Shown here in pieces: positions 32,525-41,847 of a stretch of DNA of 64,000 bases. The notes beneath the pieces were generated by a model, which did no database searches, was not told where the DNA came from, and saw nothing but the letters and a program-made list of their open reading frames with translations. The first letter of the stretch is position 1. Every line of letters starts with the position of its first letter. Location: assembly GCF_035645195.1 (NCBI RefSeq), contig NZ_DASQNA010000033.1, positions 184,620-248,619 of the forward strand, in the 5' to 3' direction. Both the position numbers and the translations under genes were made by a program. Origin of the DNA: Paenibacillus sp. Its GTDB lineage: Bacteria > Bacillota > Bacilli > Paenibacillales > YIM-B00363.

Positions 32525-34167
32525 AAGGCAGAGAGAGTCTCCGTATGGACGGCGCGATGGAGGTGTCGGGCTTCGTCAGGGCGGAAGGGACGAAGCTCGT
32601 GAACGGCCGCGGGCAGGAGCTGCTGCTGCGGGGCGTAGGATTCGGCAGCTGGCTGCTGCCCGAAGGGTATATGTGGCGCTTCCCGGACGCCGGGGATCGC
32701 CCGCGCCGGATCGAGCGTGCGATTCGCGGGTGGATCGGGTCGGAGAAGGCGGCCCGGTTTTGGGAGGCGTATTATGACGCCTACATTGCGGAAGCGGACA
32801 TCGCGGCGGTCGCGGCCGAAGGGTTCAACTCGGTTCGCATCCCGATCAATGCGAGGTTTCTGATCGACGGCGAGGAGCCGCTTCGGCTTCGCGAGGACCG
32901 GCTGCGGCTGCTCGATCGGGCGATTCGCTGGTGCGAGAAGCACGCGCTGTACGTCGTCTTGGATTTGCACGGCGCGCCGGGCGGCCAGACGGGCACGAAC
33001 ATCGACGACTCCGAGCGCGAGCTGCCCGAGCTGTTCACGGACGAGCGGAACCGGCGGCTGACGGTCGAGCTGTGGCGCCGCCTCGCGCAGCGGTACCGCG
33101 ACGAGTGGATTGTCGCCGGGTACGATTTGCTGAACGAGCCGCTGCCGAACTGGTTTGCGCAGTACAACGACCGGGTGATGCCGCTGTACAAGGACATCGT
33201 TCGCGCGATCCGCGAAGTGGACGACCGCCACATGATTATCCTGGAAGGCGTCCATTGGGCGACGGATTGGTCGATATTCGACGAGCGGATCGACGACAAC
33301 CTCATGCTGCAGTTTCACAAATATTGGAACAACCCCGATACCGAAAGCATCCGTCCGTTCCTCGAGAAACGCGAGGCGTGGAACGTGCCCATCTTCATGG
33401 GGGAGGGCGGGGAGAACAACTGCGATTGGTACGCCGGCGCGTTTCGCTTGTTCGAGGACCACGGGATTTCGTGGAATTTCTGGACGTGGAAAAAGATGGA
33501 CTGCGGCAACTCCCCGTATTCCGTCGTCATGCCGGAGAGGTGGCCGCGGCTCGTGCAGCATCTGGAAGGCGGGCCTGCGCCGGATCCCGCGGACGCGGAG
33601 CGAACGTTATGGGCGTATCTCGACAATTTGTCCCTCGAACGGTGCGAGCATCGTCCCGAGGTTGGGAACGCGCTATTTCGCCGGGCACCGGTTCGCATTC
33701 CCGCAGCGTTTTACGATTACGGGGAAGAAGGCTTCGGCATCCGCCCGCGCGCCACGGACGGCGCCGGGTTTCGCGCGAACGACGGCACGGACATCCGATT
33801 CGCGGAGGGGGCGCGAGATCGGCCGAATTTCCAGCATATGCGCGGGGAAGCGTGGCAGCCGGACGAATGGATGTACGTGCGGCTCGAAGCAGAGGAGTGG
33901 GCGTCGTACACGTTCACGGTGCCGCCGCCGCATTCCGCGCGGAAACACGTGCTCTCCGTCCGCTTGCGGGCGGAAGGGGAGGCGGCTTGCGACATCGCGC
34001 TGAATGGGGCGCCGCTCGGAACGTTTCGCGAGGAGTCGGGGGAGTGGCGAACGCTGACGCTCTCGCATGCGTTCCTGCCGGGCTTCGGAGAGCACCGGCT
34101 TCGCGTGCGGACGACGAAGGGCGCGGTCGCTCTGCTGTGGCTGGAGCTTGCGTTGGCGGAGCCGTAG
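32521..34167 (+). CDS. Cytosolic GH5-family glycoside hydrolase with C-terminal beta domain
   Basis: A 548-residue protein without signal peptide. Residues about 15-360 form a GH5 (cellulase-type) barrel: LRGVGFGSWLLPEG, VRIPINARF, LDLHGAPGGQ, the acid/base Glu in YDLLNEPLPNW (about 206) and the nucleophile Glu in IFMGEGGENN (about 296). The last 150 residues look like a carbohydrate-binding beta sandwich (SYTFTVPPPHSARKHVLSV). It overlaps the permease stop by four bases. It probably hydrolyses the imported oligosaccharide inside the cell, a beta-linked glucan or related sugar. Confidence 0.88.
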   Translation: MKGRESLRMDGAMEVSGFVRAEGTKLVNGRGQELLLRGVGFGSWLLPEGYMWRFPDAGDRPRRIERAIRGWIGSEKAARFWEAYYDAYIAEADIAAVAAEGFNSVRIPINARFLIDGEEPLRLREDRLRLLDRAIRWCEKHALYVVLDLHGAPGGQTGTNIDDSERELPELFTDERNRRLTVELWRRLAQRYRDEWIVAGYDLLNEPLPNWFAQYNDRVMPLYKDIVRAIREVDDRHMIILEGVHWATDWSIFDERIDDNLMLQFHKYWNNPDTESIRPFLEKREAWNVPIFMGEGGENNCDWYAGAFRLFEDHGISWNFWTWKKMDCGNSPYSVVMPERWPRLVQHLEGGPAPDPADAERTLWAYLDNLSLERCEHRPEVGNALFRRAPVRIPAAFYDYGEEGFGIRPRATDGAGFRANDGTDIRFAEGARDRPNFQHMRGEAWQPDEWMYVRLEAEEWASYTFTVPPPHSARKHVLSVRLRAEGEAACDIALNGAPLGTFREESGEWRTLTLSHAFLPGFGEHRLRVRTTKGAVALLWLELALAEP

Positions 34168-34255
34168 ACAAAATTTGTGCCGGCGATGGGAACTTTTTCA
34201 AACGGCTCGCGTCTAATGAGCGGTATCATTTCGCAAGCTTCCAAAGGAGAGAGAA

Positions 34256-35725
34256 ATGCATATGCGCAAAACGTTGATCGCCGCCGTCGCCGCCACGATG
34301 TTGACCTTGCCGGCGGTATCGCCTGCGGGGGCGGAGGCGCTCGCCTCGTACGTGCGGTCGTACAATGCCGGGTCGCTCGTGAAGACGGACGGTACGCTGT
34401 GGACGTGGGGCGGCGAACGGGCGGTGCCGACGCCGATTCACGGTTTGACGGACGTCGCCGCCGCGTATGACGGGGGATGGATCGTCAAGAACGACGGGAC
34501 CGTGTGGGTTTGGGAGGGGACGACGTCGGGCGAGCCGCGCCTTGACCCGGTGCCGGGAGCGGACGTCCTCCGGGAGGTCGCGGGCGACTCGTTTTCGAGG
34601 TCGGTCGCGATCGATTCCGCCGGCCGCGCGTTCGTGCGCGAATGGGTCGAACCCGGCGTGTTCGGCGCCCCGGGGCCGCTCGAAGGGATCGAGGGCGCCG
34701 TCGACGTCTCGCGATCGCGGCAGCAATTTTACTTGTTCGTCCTCTCGGACGGCACGGTGAAAGCCGCGAACGACGATTTGGATTCGGTCGAGACGCTGGC
34801 CGGCATCGAACGGGCGAAAGCCGTCGACGGCAATCTCGTCCTGAAGGACGACGGCACGGTGTGGGAGGTGTCCCGCGCGGACGCCGACGGTTGGGAAAGT
34901 TCTCTCCGTCTTGCGGCGAACCGCGTCGAAGGGTTGAACCCGATCCAATCGATCGCCGGGTACGACGAGGTCCGCCTCGCCATTGACGCGCGGTCCGGCT
35001 TGTGGTTTTGGGGGGCGACGCGCACCGGCGCGTCGGACGGCACGATCGTCCACGAGCAGAGGAAGCCGGTGCAGCTCAGCGGTATCGCCGATGTGAAGGA
35101 GGCGGTCCATGTCGAACGGTCGATCGTTGCGCTGACGACGGACGGCGACCTGTACGAAACTTCGACCAGCCGGGAATCAATGCCGGCGGACGCGCCGTTC
35201 CGCAAGCTCGCCGAGGGCGTCGTATCCTTGAAGTCGGGCGGCAGGAATGTCATTTTCCAGAAAGCGGACGGCACACTGTGGGGCTGGGGCGTTAACAAAG
35301 GCGCCGCGCTCGGCGCGGGCAGCGAAGAGTTCCTTCATGACGAGCCGGTGCCGGTGCAAAAGCCGATCTCAATCAGCCTGAACGGCCGGCCGGTGCAGCT
35401 GACGAACGGCGTCATGCTGCGCGACGGCTTGACGTTCGTGCCGCTCCGCTCCGTATTCACCTCGATGGGAGCGGAGCTCGTTTGGGATCATGCGACGAAA
35501 TCGGTCGCGATTCGCAAGGACGGCCCGTCCCCGCTGACGATCGTCGTCGATTACGAGAAGGGCGCGGTCATTAAGAACGGAACGACCGTCGTTATGGCGG
35601 AGGCGCCGTTCATCTCGTCGGGCACGTCGTACCTGCCGCTGCGGTTCGTCAGCGAATCGCTCGGCGCGAAGGTGGATTGGTACGCGGATCAATACCATAT
35701 CGCGATTACGACAGGCGCGGAATAA
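34256..35725 (+). CDS. Secreted RCC1-like propeller with copper amine oxidase-like N domain
   Basis: A 489-residue exported protein. The signal peptide is residues about 1-26 (ending SPAGAEA). Repeated segments with VKTDGTLWTWG, VKNDGTVWVWEG, LKDDGTVWEV and FQKADGTLWGWGVNKG are RCC1-type propeller blades. The C-terminal 110 residues are the copper amine oxidase N-terminal-like domain (SISLNGRPVQLTNGVMLRDG, VPLRSVFTSMGAELVWD, LPLRFVSESLGAKVDWY), as in the protein at 10696-12402. ATG at 34256 with AAAGGAGAG. Role unknown; probably cell-surface binding or scaffolding. Confidence 0.82.
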   Translation: MHMRKTLIAAVAATMLTLPAVSPAGAEALASYVRSYNAGSLVKTDGTLWTWGGERAVPTPIHGLTDVAAAYDGGWIVKNDGTVWVWEGTTSGEPRLDPVPGADVLREVAGDSFSRSVAIDSAGRAFVREWVEPGVFGAPGPLEGIEGAVDVSRSRQQFYLFVLSDGTVKAANDDLDSVETLAGIERAKAVDGNLVLKDDGTVWEVSRADADGWESSLRLAANRVEGLNPIQSIAGYDEVRLAIDARSGLWFWGATRTGASDGTIVHEQRKPVQLSGIADVKEAVHVERSIVALTTDGDLYETSTSRESMPADAPFRKLAEGVVSLKSGGRNVIFQKADGTLWGWGVNKGAALGAGSEEFLHDEPVPVQKPISISLNGRPVQLTNGVMLRDGLTFVPLRSVFTSMGAELVWDHATKSVAIRKDGPSPLTIVVDYEKGAVIKNGTTVVMAEAPFISSGTSYLPLRFVSESLGAKVDWYADQYHIAITTGAE

Positions 35726-35760
35726 CGCGAAGCCCCTTGGAAATTCGCCCAGCGCAGGGG

Positions 35761-35800
35761 AAAGGTCGACCGGGAGCATGTTCGAGCCCGGTCGACCTTT
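35761..35800. terminator. Bidirectional terminator
   Basis: AAAGGTCGACCGGG (35761-35774) and CCCGGTCGACCTTT (35787-35800) form a perfect 14-bp stem between the convergent propeller and response regulator genes. Confidence 0.88.
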
Positions 35801-37428
35801 TATAATTGCGTTTCCTTTTTATATTGCGAAGGGAGCATGCCCGTCCATTTCTTGAACGTTTTCGTAAAATGCGCTTCGTCGAAATAGCCGACCTCGCGGG
35901 CGACCGCCTGAATTTTCAGATCGGTCGATTGTAGCAGCGCTTTGGCCTTCTCGATGCGGAACTGGTGCACGTAATCCAAAAAGTTGACGCCCAGCTCCTG
36001 CTTGAAGAGCGAGGACAAATATGCGCTCGAGACGAACAGCGCGTTCGCGGCCCCGGCGAGCGACATGCCGGATTCGTTGTAGCGCTCGGCGATGTAATCC
36101 AGCGCCTGCTGCACCTTTCGCTTCATCGGCTTGCGGGACTGCAGCGCTTCGACGACGCTGCGAATATAGCGGTACACGATGCCGTTCAGCTCTTCGAACG
36201 TGTCGACCCCGTGCACCTGCTCCCGAATGCGCGCGGGATCGGCGTCGACGTCCGTCCCCGGCGGAGCGATCTCCGCGGCCGTCTGCAGCATGCGGCTTAA
36301 GAAGGCGATCGTCTGCCCGTGGATATCCTCCCGGGACTGCGTATATTCGCCCTGGAACGCGGTTAACCACGCTTCGGTATCGTTGAGCAGCTCCGCGAAC
36401 AGCCCCGCGCGCAAATGTTCGATAGCGGCTTGCTCCACCCGCAGCATCTCCGCCTGCCGCAGCCGGCCGGGGAGGGCGCCGGCCTTCCACCGTTCCGCGT
36501 CGCGGCGGTAGACGACCGAAGCGCCGAGGAAAAAGCGGAATTCGAGCGCTTCCGCCGCTTCTCGGAACGCTTCGTGCAGCTCGTTCAGCGTCGGCTTCGG
36601 ATCGCTGACGCCGATGCCGACCGACAGCCGCAAATACCGCTGCAAATTGTCCTTCAGCTTGGCCGCGCCCGCGGCGACTTTCTCTTCCATCCATTCGAAC
36701 AGGCCGTTGCCGACCGCGACGAGCAGGTCTTGCTCCAACACGATTTCGATCGGCTGCATCAGCGTCTGCTCCAGCGTTTCCTTCATAATATTCGACGCCG
36801 CGAACGTAACCAGCTTGACGTCGGACGTACGCTCGTCGTACCGGTCCAGCGATCGGTGATCGATCCGGACGGCGATGACGAGCGGGTATTCGAACGCGAC
36901 GGACATGCCAAGCTGCTTCAGCTGCAGACGCCGGTCTTCCGTCACGACGGGAGGGTGCCGGAGCCACTGCCGAAGCACCTCCGACTTCGCGTGCGGCACG
37001 CTCGCGCGCAGCCGCGATTCGATTCCTTTCAGCCGATCCGTCCGGCGCCGTTCCTCCCGCAGCGACTCCGCGACGCGCACGAACAAGCTCCGAATGTCGT
37101 CCGGCGAGCATGGCTTAACGAGATAGTCCGTCACCCCGAGCCGCATCGCCTTCTGCGCGTATTCGAAGTCGCCGTAGCCGGAGAGCAGGATGCAGGTCGT
37201 CGGCCAGTCGCGCCTGCGCACCTCCTCAATTAATTGAAGTCCGTCCATTACGGGCATGCGGATGTCGGTAAGCAGCAGGTCCGCCGGCTGCGCGGCGAGA
37301 AGCTGCACGGCCTCCAAGCCGTTGGCGGCGAGTCCGTCGATCCGGATGCCGATCGACGCCCAGTCGATCAAATCGGCGAGCCCTTCCCTCGTCAATTGTT
37401 CGTCTTCCACGATAAGCAGTCTCAGCAT
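35800..37428 (-). CDS. YesN/AraC-type response regulator (second system)
   Basis: A 542-residue regulator. The receiver domain has LIVEDEQLTREGL and Asp55 in LLLTDIRMPVMDG, with Lys in YLVKPCSPDD. A long middle region of about 290 residues resembles the variable domain of large YesN proteins. The C-terminal AraC domain reads ALFVSSAYLSSLFKQELGVNF and AHFTKTFKKWTGMLPSQYKKE. ATG at 37428. It lies five bases after the kinase gene on the same strand. Divergent neighbour: the sugar transporter at 39521, its likely target. Confidence 0.93.
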   Translation of the reverse strand: MLRLLIVEDEQLTREGLADLIDWASIGIRIDGLAANGLEAVQLLAAQPADLLLTDIRMPVMDGLQLIEEVRRRDWPTTCILLSGYGDFEYAQKAMRLGVTDYLVKPCSPDDIRSLFVRVAESLREERRRTDRLKGIESRLRASVPHAKSEVLRQWLRHPPVVTEDRRLQLKQLGMSVAFEYPLVIAVRIDHRSLDRYDERTSDVKLVTFAASNIMKETLEQTLMQPIEIVLEQDLLVAVGNGLFEWMEEKVAAGAAKLKDNLQRYLRLSVGIGVSDPKPTLNELHEAFREAAEALEFRFFLGASVVYRRDAERWKAGALPGRLRQAEMLRVEQAAIEHLRAGLFAELLNDTEAWLTAFQGEYTQSREDIHGQTIAFLSRMLQTAAEIAPPGTDVDADPARIREQVHGVDTFEELNGIVYRYIRSVVEALQSRKPMKRKVQQALDYIAERYNESGMSLAGAANALFVSSAYLSSLFKQELGVNFLDYVHQFRIEKAKALLQSTDLKIQAVAREVGYFDEAHFTKTFKKWTGMLPSQYKKETQL

Positions 37429-37433
37429 ACCGG

Positions 37434-39212
37434 TTACCCCCGTTTCATCGGAATCGCGATCGTCACTCTCGTCCCGGAGCCGGGTTCGCTGTGCAGGTCG
37501 AGCGACGCGCCGTCCCCGTAATGGAGCCGGAGACGGCTGCGCACGTTGTGCAGCGCGTAGCCGCTGTCATCCCGTCCGTCCGGCTCGTTCCGCAGCGCCT
37601 CGAGCCGATCCGCGGGGATGCCGACGCCGTTGTCCGTCACCTCGATCGAGAGCGCGCCGTCCGCCGCCGCGGCTTTCACTTGGATGAGTCCCAGCTCGTC
37701 GGCGAGCGGTTCGATGCCGTGGACGATGCTGTTTTCCACGAGCGGCTGGATGAGCAGCTTCGGAATCGGGAAGCCGCTCACGTCCGGGGCGAGGTCGAGC
37801 TCGTAAGCGAGGTGCGACGGGAACCTCATTTTCTGCAAAAACAAATAATGCTCGAGGAGCTGAAACTCCTCGCGGAGCTCGACGAGATCGCCGCCTTGGT
37901 TTAAACTCGTCTTGAAAATGCCGGACAGCGAGTACACCATATCGGCGACGAGCTTGTCGTTATGCTTCTGAGCCGTCCAGGCGATCGTGTTTAACGTGTT
38001 ATACAAAAAATGCGGGTTGATTTGCGACTGCAGCAGCTTTAGCTCCGCTTGTTTCTGCTTCAATTCGGAAGCGTACACGTCGTCGACGAGCTGCCGGATG
38101 CGCTGCACCATAATGTTGTAGCCGGCCCCGAGCTCCCCGACTTCGTCCTGCCCGACGATGTCGACGCGTTCGTCGAACTGCCCCTTCTGGAACCGCTTCA
38201 TGGACGAGAGGACGAGCCGAATCGGCTGCGTGATCCACCCGGCCGCGGTCCAAGAGAGAATCATGCTGACGAGGATCGTCACGAGCACGATGCTCGCCGT
38301 CGTCCACGTGATGCGGTCGAGCTCCCGCAGCAGCTCGCTGCGGGGGCGCAGCACGAGGACATGCCAGCCCGTCTGGGGCGATTGCTCGTGCGCCGCCAGC
38401 CAGGAAGACGAATCGACCGCATCGTCCATGCGGTTCAGATCGAACGCGTCCTCGCGGAAATACGGCAGCTCCCGCGCCGGTTTGCCGATCCATCGGCCTC
38501 CGCTGTCCGACAGGACGATGCCGTCCTCGCTGACGACCGCGATTTCGGCGCTGCCGGCGGCCGGCGCGTACGAGGCCCGGATGTCCGCTTCGTCGATGCC
38601 GAGCAGCAGGACGCCTTCCGCTTCATAATTTCGGCTGTTTTTGAGCACGCGCGTCAGCAGCACTTTCGTCATTTGATCCCCGTAAAAAATGCGATCCGCT
38701 TGCCCGGGCGTCTCGACGCTCCAGCTGTCGATCGGCGCATCCCGCAGCGCGGCGTCATAATCGTACAGGCGTCGATACTCTTCGAAGGAAATCGCGGTCG
38801 ACAGCCCTTTGTTATTGAATTGAATCGGTGCGAACCGGTGGGAGTAAATCGTCAAAAATTGAAAATACGGCCGCGTGACCATCAATCGATTGATGGAATC
38901 GTTTACATTTTGATAAGAAACGTATTTTCCACTCGAGGCGTCCGACGCGAGCAGCGCTTGAATTTCGGGCATTAAGAACAAGTAGTTCGCGACTTCCGCG
39001 GCGTCCTGCGCGATATAGTCCAGATGGTCCGAGGCGGCGCTCGCCGCGCTTTGCTGCTCCGCCTGCAATTTGGCCGTCATCTCGCCCGCGGCGATCCGGA
39101 ACGCGTAGGCGCCCGTAGCGGAAATCGTCGCGATCAGCAGCGGCGCGAACCAGAGAAAGATTTTGAGACGAATCGGTACGCGGCGATACCATGCGGGGGA
39201 AGCGAAGCGCAT
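37434..39212 (-). CDS. YesM-type sensor histidine kinase (second system)
   Basis: A 592-residue membrane kinase. An N-terminal helix (about 14-36) and a second (about 285-308) flank a Cache-like sensor. HAMP follows, then INPHFLYNTLNTIAW with the phospho-His near 397, and a HATPase with QPLVENSIVHGIE, DNGVGIP, and YALHNVRSRLRLHYGDGAS. The ATG at 39212 has an AAAGGA site; ATG 39242 is an alternative. Co-transcribed with the response regulator downstream, and divergent from the binding-protein gene. Confidence 0.92.
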   Translation of the reverse strand: MRFASPAWYRRVPIRLKIFLWFAPLLIATISATGAYAFRIAAGEMTAKLQAEQQSAASAASDHLDYIAQDAAEVANYLFLMPEIQALLASDASSGKYVSYQNVNDSINRLMVTRPYFQFLTIYSHRFAPIQFNNKGLSTAISFEEYRRLYDYDAALRDAPIDSWSVETPGQADRIFYGDQMTKVLLTRVLKNSRNYEAEGVLLLGIDEADIRASYAPAAGSAEIAVVSEDGIVLSDSGGRWIGKPARELPYFREDAFDLNRMDDAVDSSSWLAAHEQSPQTGWHVLVLRPRSELLRELDRITWTTASIVLVTILVSMILSWTAAGWITQPIRLVLSSMKRFQKGQFDERVDIVGQDEVGELGAGYNIMVQRIRQLVDDVYASELKQKQAELKLLQSQINPHFLYNTLNTIAWTAQKHNDKLVADMVYSLSGIFKTSLNQGGDLVELREEFQLLEHYLFLQKMRFPSHLAYELDLAPDVSGFPIPKLLIQPLVENSIVHGIEPLADELGLIQVKAAAADGALSIEVTDNGVGIPADRLEALRNEPDGRDDSGYALHNVRSRLRLHYGDGASLDLHSEPGSGTRVTIAIPMKRG

Positions 39213-39520
39213 CGTGTTGTTCCTTTCTTCGATGGACGACATTATGAATATGATGCTTTTATCATAATCTACCAAGCGGTTTACGGCTAGAAGAAGGGCC
39301 GGCGAGCGGGCGAAAACCGAAAGAATATACAAGAAAATCTTAAAATTGCCCTACACGCGGCGAAGGCTCGAGGAAAACGCCGCCGCGCGCCTCATCCGCT
39401 CCCCCGTCTGCCAAAAACCATACAAACGAACCTATAAAACGGGTCCTAACGGCAAATCGATGGGACTCCTATAATAAGAGACGTAGACAAACAAACACGA
39501 ACGAAAGCGGGGATACAGAA
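39213..39520. promoter_or_regulatory. Divergent control region of the second sugar locus
   Basis: 308 bases separate the kinase and binding-protein genes. TATAAT at 39470-39475 is a good -10 for the binding-protein gene with no matching -35, which fits activation by the AraC-type regulator. CCTATAAAACGGGTCCT and a similar ACTCCTATAATAAG lie just upstream. No protein-coding ORF is convincing here. Confidence 0.45.
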
Positions 39521-40894
39521 ATGAACGGATGGAACAAAGCGAAAACCGGCTCGCTCGCGATCGCGGCGGCTATGGCGTTGACTGCGTGCAGCGGCGGAAC
39601 GGCGGGCGACACGGCGGCTGCGCCGGAGAAGGCGGAGAGCGGCGCGCAGCAGCAGGAGCAGCCGGCGGCCGAGCCGATTACGCTGCGGTTCTTCACGAAT
39701 AACTCCGACCGCACCGTGGGCCAGGGCAAAATGGAGCAGGAGCTTATCGATCGGTACATGCAGGAAAACCCGAACATTACGATCGAAGTGGAGACGCTCT
39801 CCCCGGATCCGCAGTATCAAGACAAAATTAAAGTGTACGCCGCTTCCGAAGGAATGCCGGACATTTTCAGCTCTTGGGGGAACACGAACTTCCTGAAGCC
39901 TCTCGTCGACAGCGGCGCCGTCGCGGAAATTTCCAAAGACGACCTCGCCGGCCACGGCTTCGTGGATGCCGCGCTCGATGCGTTCAGCTTCGACGGGAAG
40001 CTGTACGGCCTGCCGCGGAACTCGGATTTTTGGGTCATGTATTATAACAAACAAATATTCGCCGACCTCGGCATCGCGGTGCCGCAGACGGAAGCGGATT
40101 TCGTGAAAGCGGTCGAAACGCTGAAGGCGAACGACATCGTTCCGATCGCCATGGACGGGCGTGATCCGTGGGTGTCCGGCATTTGGTTCGACACGATGCT
40201 GCAGCGCGTATCCGGCACGTGGGAAACGGCTCAGAAGGCGATGGACGGCAGCGGCACGTACGAAGATCCGGCAACGATCGCGGCGGCGGAAAAGCTGCAG
40301 CAGTGGGTCGACATCGGCGCCTTCGGGGAAGGGTTCCTGAACCAAGATTACGGCATGGCGAGGAATATGTTCGGTCAAGGCAAAGCGGCGATGTATATGA
40401 TGGGGAACTGGGAAATGGGCATGGCCGCGGACGAAAACTTCCCGGAAGAGGTGCGGAGCAGCATCGGCGCCTTCGCGCTCCCGGCCGTCGATGGCGGTCA
40501 AGGCAAAGCGAGCGATCTGGCGGCATGGTTCGGCGGCGGGTATTCGGTATCGAACGACTCCGCGCATAAAGAAGAGGCGATCGCGTTCCTCAAGTGGATG
40601 TTCCAGCCAGACAATTGGGCGAAGGGCGTATGGCAGAACGGCATTACGTTCCCGGCGCAGACGTACGATCAGCTGATGACCGGCAACGAAACGGCGCTTC
40701 AACAGGACCTGAGCCGCATCTTTAACGAAGCGACGTCGTACTCCGGCATGCTGGCGCAGGACAAATTTACGGCGGACACGCAAAAGGTGTATTACGACTC
40801 GATTCAACAGGTCGCTGTGAAAAGCATCGCGCCGGACGCGTTCGCGAAAGCGATTGCGGACGCGGCGAAGAAGTCGGTAGAAGCCTCGAAATAA
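39521..40894 (+). CDS. Sugar ABC transporter substrate-binding lipoprotein (second)
   Basis: A 457-residue family-1 binding protein. The signal peptide has the lipobox region MALTACSG (Cys about 23) and a Gln/Glu/Ala-rich linker. In the binding fold, PDIFSSWGNTNFLKPL, YGLPRNSDFWVMYYNKQIF, and GKAAMYMMGNWEMG are visible. ATG at 39521. Two permease genes follow after a GC-rich stem that probably sets the lower permease level. The substrate is unknown; no hydrolase is in this operon. Confidence 0.93.
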   Translation: MNGWNKAKTGSLAIAAAMALTACSGGTAGDTAAAPEKAESGAQQQEQPAAEPITLRFFTNNSDRTVGQGKMEQELIDRYMQENPNITIEVETLSPDPQYQDKIKVYAASEGMPDIFSSWGNTNFLKPLVDSGAVAEISKDDLAGHGFVDAALDAFSFDGKLYGLPRNSDFWVMYYNKQIFADLGIAVPQTEADFVKAVETLKANDIVPIAMDGRDPWVSGIWFDTMLQRVSGTWETAQKAMDGSGTYEDPATIAAAEKLQQWVDIGAFGEGFLNQDYGMARNMFGQGKAAMYMMGNWEMGMAADENFPEEVRSSIGAFALPAVDGGQGKASDLAAWFGGGYSVSNDSAHKEEAIAFLKWMFQPDNWAKGVWQNGITFPAQTYDQLMTGNETALQQDLSRIFNEATSYSGMLAQDKFTADTQKVYYDSIQQVAVKSIAPDAFAKAIADAAKKSVEASK

Positions 40895-40907
40895 CACAAT
40901 CCAAAGA

Positions 40908-40935
40908 CGGGGCGCGCGGGCAACGCTGCGCCCCG
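40908..40935 (+). terminator. Intercistronic GC stem (attenuator)
   Basis: CGGGGCGC (40908-40915) and GCGCCCCG (40928-40935) pair perfectly, with no T-run. Such stems between a binding-protein gene and its permeases usually reduce read-through or protect the upstream message. Confidence 0.6.
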
Positions 40936-40959
40936 CTCATGTCCGGGTGGGATGGTACC

Positions 40960-41847
40960 ATGCATAAGCTGCTAAGCGATCGTAAAACCATCTTTCTGTT
41001 GATGGCGCCGGGGGTTCTGCTCGTCTCCTCGCTTATTTTCGTCCCGATCGGGCTGGCGTTTTATTACAGCCTGACGGATTGGAGCGGCGTCGGCGCCTAC
41101 GCGTTAGTCGGGTTCGATCACTATATCTCGATTTTTACGAACGATCCGATTTTTTGGAGGTCGCTGCGGAACTCGGTGCTGCTCGGGCTCGGATTGACGC
41201 TCGTTCAGCATCCGTTTGCGATTTTCGTCGCCATGCTTATTCAATATTGCGGGCGCTACGAGCGATGGCTCCAGGTGTGCATTTTCATCCCGGCCATCAT
41301 CTCCACCTTCGTCACGACGAAGCTGTGGACCAGCATCTTCGACACTCAATTCGGTTTGTTGAACCGGATGCTCGAAGGGGTCGGACTCGAGGCGTGGCGG
41401 CAGGATTGGCTCGGCGATCCGGGCTGGGCGATGGCTTGCATCGTCTTCGTCTGCATGTGGCAAGGGTTCGGCTACGCGTTCCTGCTGTACTTCGCGGGCA
41501 TCAAAGGCGTCTCGAAGGAGCTGCACGAAGCCGCGATGCTGGACGGCGCCACGCAGCGGCAATGGAATGCGAGGATCGTGCTGCCGCTGCTCGCGCCCGT
41601 CATTCGCGTCAATCTGGTGCTCGCGGTCGTCGCCGCGTTCAAGCAGATGGAAACCGTCTATTTGTTGACGGGCGGGGGACCTGCGAACGCCACCCATTTT
41701 ATGTCGACGTATTTGTATTCGAAGGCGTTCCGCGAGAGCATGTACGGCTACGGCAACGCGATTTCCATCTTGTTGGTCGTCGTTTGTTTGGCCGTCACCG
41801 TCCTTATGAACAACGCCATGAACCGGGAAACGGGGGAGAGCGCATGA
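40960..41847 (+). CDS. Sugar ABC transporter permease (MalF-type)
   Basis: A 295-residue CUT1 permease with six helices and the EAA loop HEAAMLDGATQRQWNARIVLPLLAP near 190. The ATG at 40960 is preferred because a GGTGGGATGG stretch precedes it; the ATG at 40939 has no ribosome site. The stop overlaps the next gene's ATG. Confidence 0.9.
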   Translation: MHKLLSDRKTIFLLMAPGVLLVSSLIFVPIGLAFYYSLTDWSGVGAYALVGFDHYISIFTNDPIFWRSLRNSVLLGLGLTLVQHPFAIFVAMLIQYCGRYERWLQVCIFIPAIISTFVTTKLWTSIFDTQFGLLNRMLEGVGLEAWRQDWLGDPGWAMACIVFVCMWQGFGYAFLLYFAGIKGVSKELHEAAMLDGATQRQWNARIVLPLLAPVIRVNLVLAVVAAFKQMETVYLLTGGGPANATHFMSTYLYSKAFRESMYGYGNAISILLVVVCLAVTVLMNNAMNRETGESA

